DNA of 22,674 nucleotides from a virus. The notes beneath the pieces are model-generated. The model was given only the letters and a program-made list of their open reading frames with translations, ran no database searches and had not been told where the DNA came from. Made by a program: the position numbers and the translations under genes. This document shows positions 20,420 to 22,674 of this stretch, in pieces; position 1 is the first letter of the stretch, and each line of letters begins with the position of its first letter. The stretch covers positions 1-22,674 of the IMG/VR virus record IMGVR_UViG_3300042565_000047; one strand, written 5' to 3'.

Positions 20420-20748
20420 TACTGGCCTCGCTTGTGGTAGGGATTGATTGTAGGGATTGCACCTTGTTCTTGTTTGAGTTGTTCTTGCAGTCTCTCCATG
20501 CGGTAGTAGCGCCACAAGTTAAGTTCTTCCTCGTCATCAACCCAAGGTGTTGTTGGCAGTTCTAAAGAGATTTCAGCCATACGCTGTGCTTTGAGTTCGA
20601 CTCTGGCTCGCACCATGTCTGCAACATCTGCCCATGCGTTACAAAGGATGGCTTCAAGGATGGCTTTGCTATCGCAAATTGCATCTGCTACATCATCAGG
20701 TGTGAAGTCTTGCAGTGCTGCCCATGTCTCGTGCTTAATATCAATCAT
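20419..20748 (-). CDS. Small early protein
   Basis: A 109-residue, mostly helical protein (MIDIKHETWAALQDFTPDDV, ADAICDSKAILEAILCNAWA, DMVRARVELKAQRMAEISLE) with a basic tail. No domain recognised. It is the first gene after the second copy of the repeated regulatory module (20780-20827). Its start follows AGGAGTGA (20759-20752) with tandem ATGATG; 20751 is the alternative. Its place suggests it begins a second leftward transcription unit. Confidence 0.7.
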   Translation of the reverse strand: MIDIKHETWAALQDFTPDDVADAICDSKAILEAILCNAWADVADMVRARVELKAQRMAEISLELPTTPWVDDEEELNLWRYYRMERLQEQLKQEQGAIPTINPYHKRGQ

Positions 20749-20759
20749 CATTCACTCCT
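20746..20759 (-). promoter_or_regulatory. AGGAGTGAATGATG translation start element, copy 4
   Basis: The minus-strand AGGAGTGA at 20759-20752 is followed by ATGATG. The flanking TTTTTAACAGGAGTGA is close to copy 1 (TTTTTAAACAGGAGTGA), so the shared stretch is longer than the ribosome site itself. Confidence 0.65.
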
Positions 20760-20779
20760 GTTAAAAACCTATCAATGCG

Positions 20780-20827
20780 TGTATTCTGTCAGACATTATT
20801 GTAATTGACCATAGGGATTTCCCTAGT
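20780..20827 (-). promoter_or_regulatory. Repeated early promoter/operator module, copy B
   Basis: On the minus strand the order is a dyad AGGGAAATCCCT (20824-20813), TACAAT (20803-20798) as a -10-like hexamer, and the palindrome TGTCTGACA (20795-20787), ending AGAATACA. The order and sequence match copy A near the right edge. It overlaps the 3' end of the gene ending at 20789 and lies 28 nt or more upstream of the start at 20748. No good -35 hexamer is seen at 17 bp, so the dyad may serve as an activator or repressor site. Confidence 0.55.
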
Positions 20828-20974
20828 GCAGTTGTGTATTTCAGACAGTCGTTTGTTAGTGAACACTTTCCCGCATTTCAAGCACAGCCATGCAATTCCT
20901 TGGTCAACGGTGGTTTGTCTGTTGCCGTGGAGTCCTTTTGTGCGACCATAAAAAGTGCGGATTTGTTGAATCAA
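20789..20974 (-). CDS. Small zinc-finger-like protein
   Basis: A 61-residue protein starting at TTG (20974), with AAGGAG 9 nt upstream and TTGA overlapping the upstream stop. It contains WLCLKCGKVFTNKRLSEIHN followed by Cys: Cys-x2-Cys, then His and Cys, a classical zinc-finger arrangement (C2HC). The N-terminus is basic (YGRTKGLHGNRQTT). The C-terminus overlaps the copy B regulatory module. Nucleic-acid binding is likely from the fold; the target is unknown. Confidence 0.65.
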   Translation of the reverse strand: MIQQIRTFYGRTKGLHGNRQTTVDQGIAWLCLKCGKVFTNKRLSEIHNCTREIPMVNYNNV

Positions 20975-21108
20975 CTGTTTCTCTCCTTGAGTTTGTCAAA
21001 ACAATGCCAGCACATATAACTGTGCTTTTTTGTTGACCACCACACAAACGACACAGGACTGTTGTTGAATCTGTTCTTTAAGCACTTAGGACATTGTTTT
21101 ATTTTCAT
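20971..21108 (-). CDS. Small zinc-ribbon protein
   Basis: A 45-residue protein with two knuckles, KQCPKCLKNRF and YMCWHCFDKLK (Cys-x2-Cys each), separated by about 22 residues: a zinc ribbon. The ATG at 21108 is used because it overlaps the upstream stop (ATGA) and follows AAGGGTGA; longer in-frame reading is a shadow of the upstream gene. The function is unknown. Confidence 0.7.
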   Translation of the reverse strand: MKIKQCPKCLKNRFNNSPVSFVWWSTKKHSYMCWHCFDKLKERNS

Positions 21109-21719
21109 GTGTTCACCCTTGGTGGGGTGCAGGTGTGAATGTCGTTTGTGCGTTTGCCGCATCGTGGGCAGAAGTTCTGCTCTGTGCGCTGTGGGTGGGT
21201 AGGGTAGTTGATGGGTTGCCGTATTTCAACTACGTCTCCACGATCAGCATAAACAGCCCCAGTACTGAAGTTTTTTCGGGTGTAAACAATTTTGTCGGTG
21301 TACGCCATACCTACTAGCAACCACGCAAAAGGTGCGTTGCCGTCGTAGGCGTAATCGCACTCCTCAATCGCGCCACAAAACTTAAAGGCACGGTAATACT
21401 CTTGACCTTTGCGGAGTACGCGCAACACATCGCCTTTTTTAAGGAGTTTCAGATCGCCAGCATCACTCCATTTATATGCAACAGGCTCTTGCTCAATCTC
21501 TTGACCCAACCTCTGCACTTCATACATGGCGTGTTCTCCGATGGCTTCTTTGATGGCGGTGATGGCTTGTTTGGCTTTGCAGCTTTCAGAGTGCGGATTG
21601 TAAGAAAGCACATCGCAACAAGCCCTGCGCCCAATGTCATCTTGTTCATTGTCGTACTTGATAACGTCTACAAAATCTTCCAACGCCCCAAGCGCCAGTT
21701 TCATTGCTTCGTCTTTCAT
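21105..21719 (-). CDS. Early protein with C-terminal zinc ribbon
   Basis: A 204-residue protein. The N-terminus (MKDEAMKLALGALEDFVDVI) and the EQEPVAYKW segment near residue 90 are patterns of mosaic phage early proteins. The middle holds a beta-rich part (LKKGDVLRVLRKGQEYYRAF, AFKFCGAIEECDYAYDG). The C-terminus has FCPRCGKRTNDIHTC, a Cys-x2-Cys plus His/Cys knuckle. The ATG at 21719 follows AAGGGGGA and overlaps the upstream stop. No enzyme motif is seen. The function is unknown. Confidence 0.75.
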   Translation of the reverse strand: MKDEAMKLALGALEDFVDVIKYDNEQDDIGRRACCDVLSYNPHSESCKAKQAITAIKEAIGEHAMYEVQRLGQEIEQEPVAYKWSDAGDLKLLKKGDVLRVLRKGQEYYRAFKFCGAIEECDYAYDGNAPFAWLLVGMAYTDKIVYTRKNFSTGAVYADRGDVVEIRQPINYPTHPQRTEQNFCPRCGKRTNDIHTCTPPRVNT

Positions 21720-21964
21720 GTGTTCCCCCTTGCGCGGATTTCTGCGGCCAATGTAAGCGCCGCCCACTGAGAGTCACTGTGTATGTCATCAGGGTCTTTA
21801 CCCCCAACAACACGGTCACACACCTTTGCACAGGCTTCACGTTCTTTGGCGGCTACCAGTTTGGCAAACTCTATAAGCGCCTCGGTATAAATGCCATCAA
21901 TAAACGGACGCATTCCAATCAACTTGCATTCTTGTGCCATTTCAATGATTTCATCTTGTGTCAT
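21716..21964 (-). CDS. Small early protein
   Basis: An 82-residue protein starting MTQDEIIEMAQECKLIGMRP, with the core LIEFAKLVAAKEREACAKVC, a motif found in many phage early proteins of unknown function, and the end SQWAALTLAAEIRARGN. It is coupled by ATGA overlap to both neighbours. No domain with a known activity. Confidence 0.78.
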   Translation of the reverse strand: MTQDEIIEMAQECKLIGMRPFIDGIYTEALIEFAKLVAAKEREACAKVCDRVVGGKDPDDIHSDSQWAALTLAAEIRARGNT

Positions 21965-22179
21965 TTCAATCCCCTGATGTAAATAGCAAAGCTGTGCAAT
22001 GTGTCTTTGCCAAACCCTTCCATCTTCAATATGGCATCAGCCACTTCATCAATCACTGTGTCTCGGTAGGGGTTCAAAGACTCCACCCGCTGCTTCAACT
22101 GCCCTATCTCTTGTTCAACAACTTCAACCCTAGATTCAATCTGACGTTTACGCCAGATACTTTGAGCAGAATCGTTCAT
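21961..22179 (-). CDS. Small coiled-coil early protein
   Basis: A 72-residue helical protein with a coiled-coil middle (IESRVEVVEQEIGQLKQRVE) and a C-terminal helix (DEVADAILKMEGFGKD). AAAAGGAAAA lies upstream of the ATG. Its start is 32 nt inside the upstream gene. The function is unknown. Confidence 0.72.
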   Translation of the reverse strand: MNDSAQSIWRKRQIESRVEVVEQEIGQLKQRVESLNPYRDTVIDEVADAILKMEGFGKDTLHSFAIYIRGLK

Positions 22180-22357
22180 GCTTTTTCCTTTTGGCTTTCT
22201 TCATGTTTAAACAGGCTTTCTCTGCCGACCTAGCCTTACCCTTCTCTCGTATCTCTTGAGGGCTTAAAGGCTCTGTACGAGGCTCTGTATGGATAAAGAT
22301 GCTAATGGACAAGACCACCAGCAACAATATCCTGATAAACGCTTCTGCGTAGGTCAT
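22148..22357 (-). CDS. Small single-TM protein with basic tail
   Basis: A 69-residue protein. The N-terminal membrane segment is residues ~7-22 (FIRILLLVVLSISIFI), followed by a soluble, strongly basic part (REKGKARSAEKACLNMKKAK, KKHERFCSKYLA). The start overlaps the upstream stop (ATGA) and has no clear Shine-Dalgarno, so it depends on coupling. The gene ends 32 nt into the next one. It could be a host-membrane early protein; this is uncertain. Confidence 0.6.
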   Translation of the reverse strand: MTYAEAFIRILLLVVLSISIFIHTEPRTEPLSPQEIREKGKARSAEKACLNMKKAKRKKHERFCSKYLA

Positions 22358-22563
22358 AGTGACTTGGCATATTTGCGAGCAATGCGTTCACACTCGTCTT
22401 CTTCTGCGCCAGACAATTCGTTGCGAACGTCCTTGCCAGTCTCGTCTTGGGCTTCCCACTCAAAGTCAAGATAATTGGTAGCTACGTCATAGTCGTACCA
22501 AGTCAAAACAACAGTGACATCTTTCTCTAATTCTTCGCTGTAAAAGTTTTCAATGATTTCCAT
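22354..22563 (-). CDS. Small acidic early protein, first of leftward operon
   Basis: A 69-residue acidic protein (MEIIENFYSEELEKDVTVVL, TWYDYDVATNYLDFEWEAQD, ELSGAEEDECERIARKYAKS). The ATG at 22563 is chosen because GAGAGG lies upstream (about 7 nt); an upstream in-frame ATG at 22644 lies over the promoter. It is the first gene after the promoter/operator module at 22591-22644. The many negative charges could make it a DNA mimic, but that is a guess from charge only. Confidence 0.7.
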   Translation of the reverse strand: MEIIENFYSEELEKDVTVVLTWYDYDVATNYLDFEWEAQDETGKDVRNELSGAEEDECERIARKYAKSL

Positions 22564-22590
22564 GTTGACACCTCTCAAGTTGTTGGAATC

Positions 22591-22640
22591 TGTATTGTCA
22601 GACAGAATGATTGTGATGGTATAGGGACTTTCCCTTATTG
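22591..22640 (-). promoter_or_regulatory. Repeated early promoter/operator module, copy A
   Basis: On the minus strand: a dyad AGGGAAAGTCCCT (22635-22623), CACAAT (22615-22610) in the place of TACAAT of copy B, and the palindrome TGTCTGACA (22604-22596), then ATACA. It matches copy B at 20780-20827 with small gaps. It lies upstream of the first leftward gene. Confidence 0.6.
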
Positions 22641-22644
22641 TCAA
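22609..22644 (-). promoter_or_regulatory. Likely sigma70-type leftward promoter
   Basis: A perfect -35 TTGACA (22644-22639), a 17-nt spacer that contains the dyad AGGGAAAGTCCCT, and a moderate -10 TACCAT (22621-22616, four of six consensus bases). The start would be near 22609, just before the palindrome TGTCTGACA, a position suited to repression. It reads into the early gene at 22563. Confidence 0.55.
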
Positions 22645-22646
22645 AC

Positions 22647-22662
22647 TGTATGACGCTATACA
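22647..22662. promoter_or_regulatory. TGTAT-N6-ATACA dyad upstream of early promoter
   Basis: A perfect 5-bp inverted repeat with a 6-nt spacer directly upstream of the -35 hexamer. It could be a regulator site or part of an upstream promoter; the sequence is cut off 12 nt later by the window edge. Confidence 0.3.
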
Positions 22663-22674
22663 ATCCTAGCACTA

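Noticed and set aside
21402-21770. 122-residue plus-strand ORF in the early block
   Set aside because: Antisense to the 204-residue zinc-ribbon protein gene, which has a proper start, overlap coupling and motifs; the plus-strand reading has none.
16824-22212. The octamer GTTTAAAC at 16824, 17827, 20106 and 22205
   Set aside because: More copies than expected from base composition by rough estimate, but three lie inside coding genes without common context; I could not link them to a function.
1-22674. Integrase, excisionase, CI/Cro repressors, attachment sites, tRNA genes
   Set aside because: No such gene or tRNA-like cloverleaf was recognised by reading; nothing in the window supports a lysogenic lifestyle, although the missing part of the genome could change that.

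Overview
The window is a piece of a tailed double-stranded DNA phage genome, most likely a short-tailed (podovirus-like) phage of a Gram-negative host. The support is a P22/T7-like order of virion genes (scaffold, HK97-fold major capsid protein, adaptor, nozzle, three large ejection-type proteins), a nested Rz/Rz1 spanin pair, which implies an outer membrane, and densely packed genes with ATGA or TAATG overlaps. No integrase, repressor-like CI/Cro pair, tRNA, insertion sequence or CRISPR array is visible. Terminase, portal and DNA polymerase genes are not in the window. Several small families resemble those of environmental (aquatic) phages, but the host cannot be named from this sequence.

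Rightward (+) late block, 1-17643. It opens with a receptor-binding module: a fiber protein cut by the left edge, a fiber with a C-terminal S74 self-cleaving chaperone, and three small proteins including an FmdB-like zinc ribbon. Next comes the head module: scaffold, major capsid protein and a decoration-like protein bracketed by two C/G-run hairpin terminators. A run of small proteins (5616-7528) follows, many of them lysine-rich. The tail module has an adaptor, a nozzle and two small proteins. Three large ejection proteins follow (10308-15321). The block ends in a membrane/lysis cassette: a protein with an apparent ATT start, an overlapping membrane protein, a lipoprotein, a two-TM holin candidate, Rz with fully nested Rz1, and an M15-type endolysin.

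Leftward (-) early block, 17640-22674. Transcription appears to start at the right edge (promoter at 22609-22644) and runs through many small genes to a recombination module: a Sak/DUF1071 annealing protein, a YqaJ-type exonuclease and a small protein with an SSB-like acidic tail. A winged-helix protein lies at the end. A hairpin with a U-tract at 17653-17692 terminates leftward transcription where the two blocks converge.

The most notable features beyond ordinary gene content are: a regulatory module repeated at 22591-22640 and 20780-20827, with a related palindrome at 18163-18171; an AGGAGTGAATGATG-type translation start used by four early genes; a probable ATT start codon at 15331; a 124-nt dual-coding overlap at 15906-16029; and a short hydrophobic ORF that coincides with the early terminator. 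No wholly new system is proven here. The repeated early regulatory module and the overlapping membrane-gene cluster are the best candidates for follow-up.
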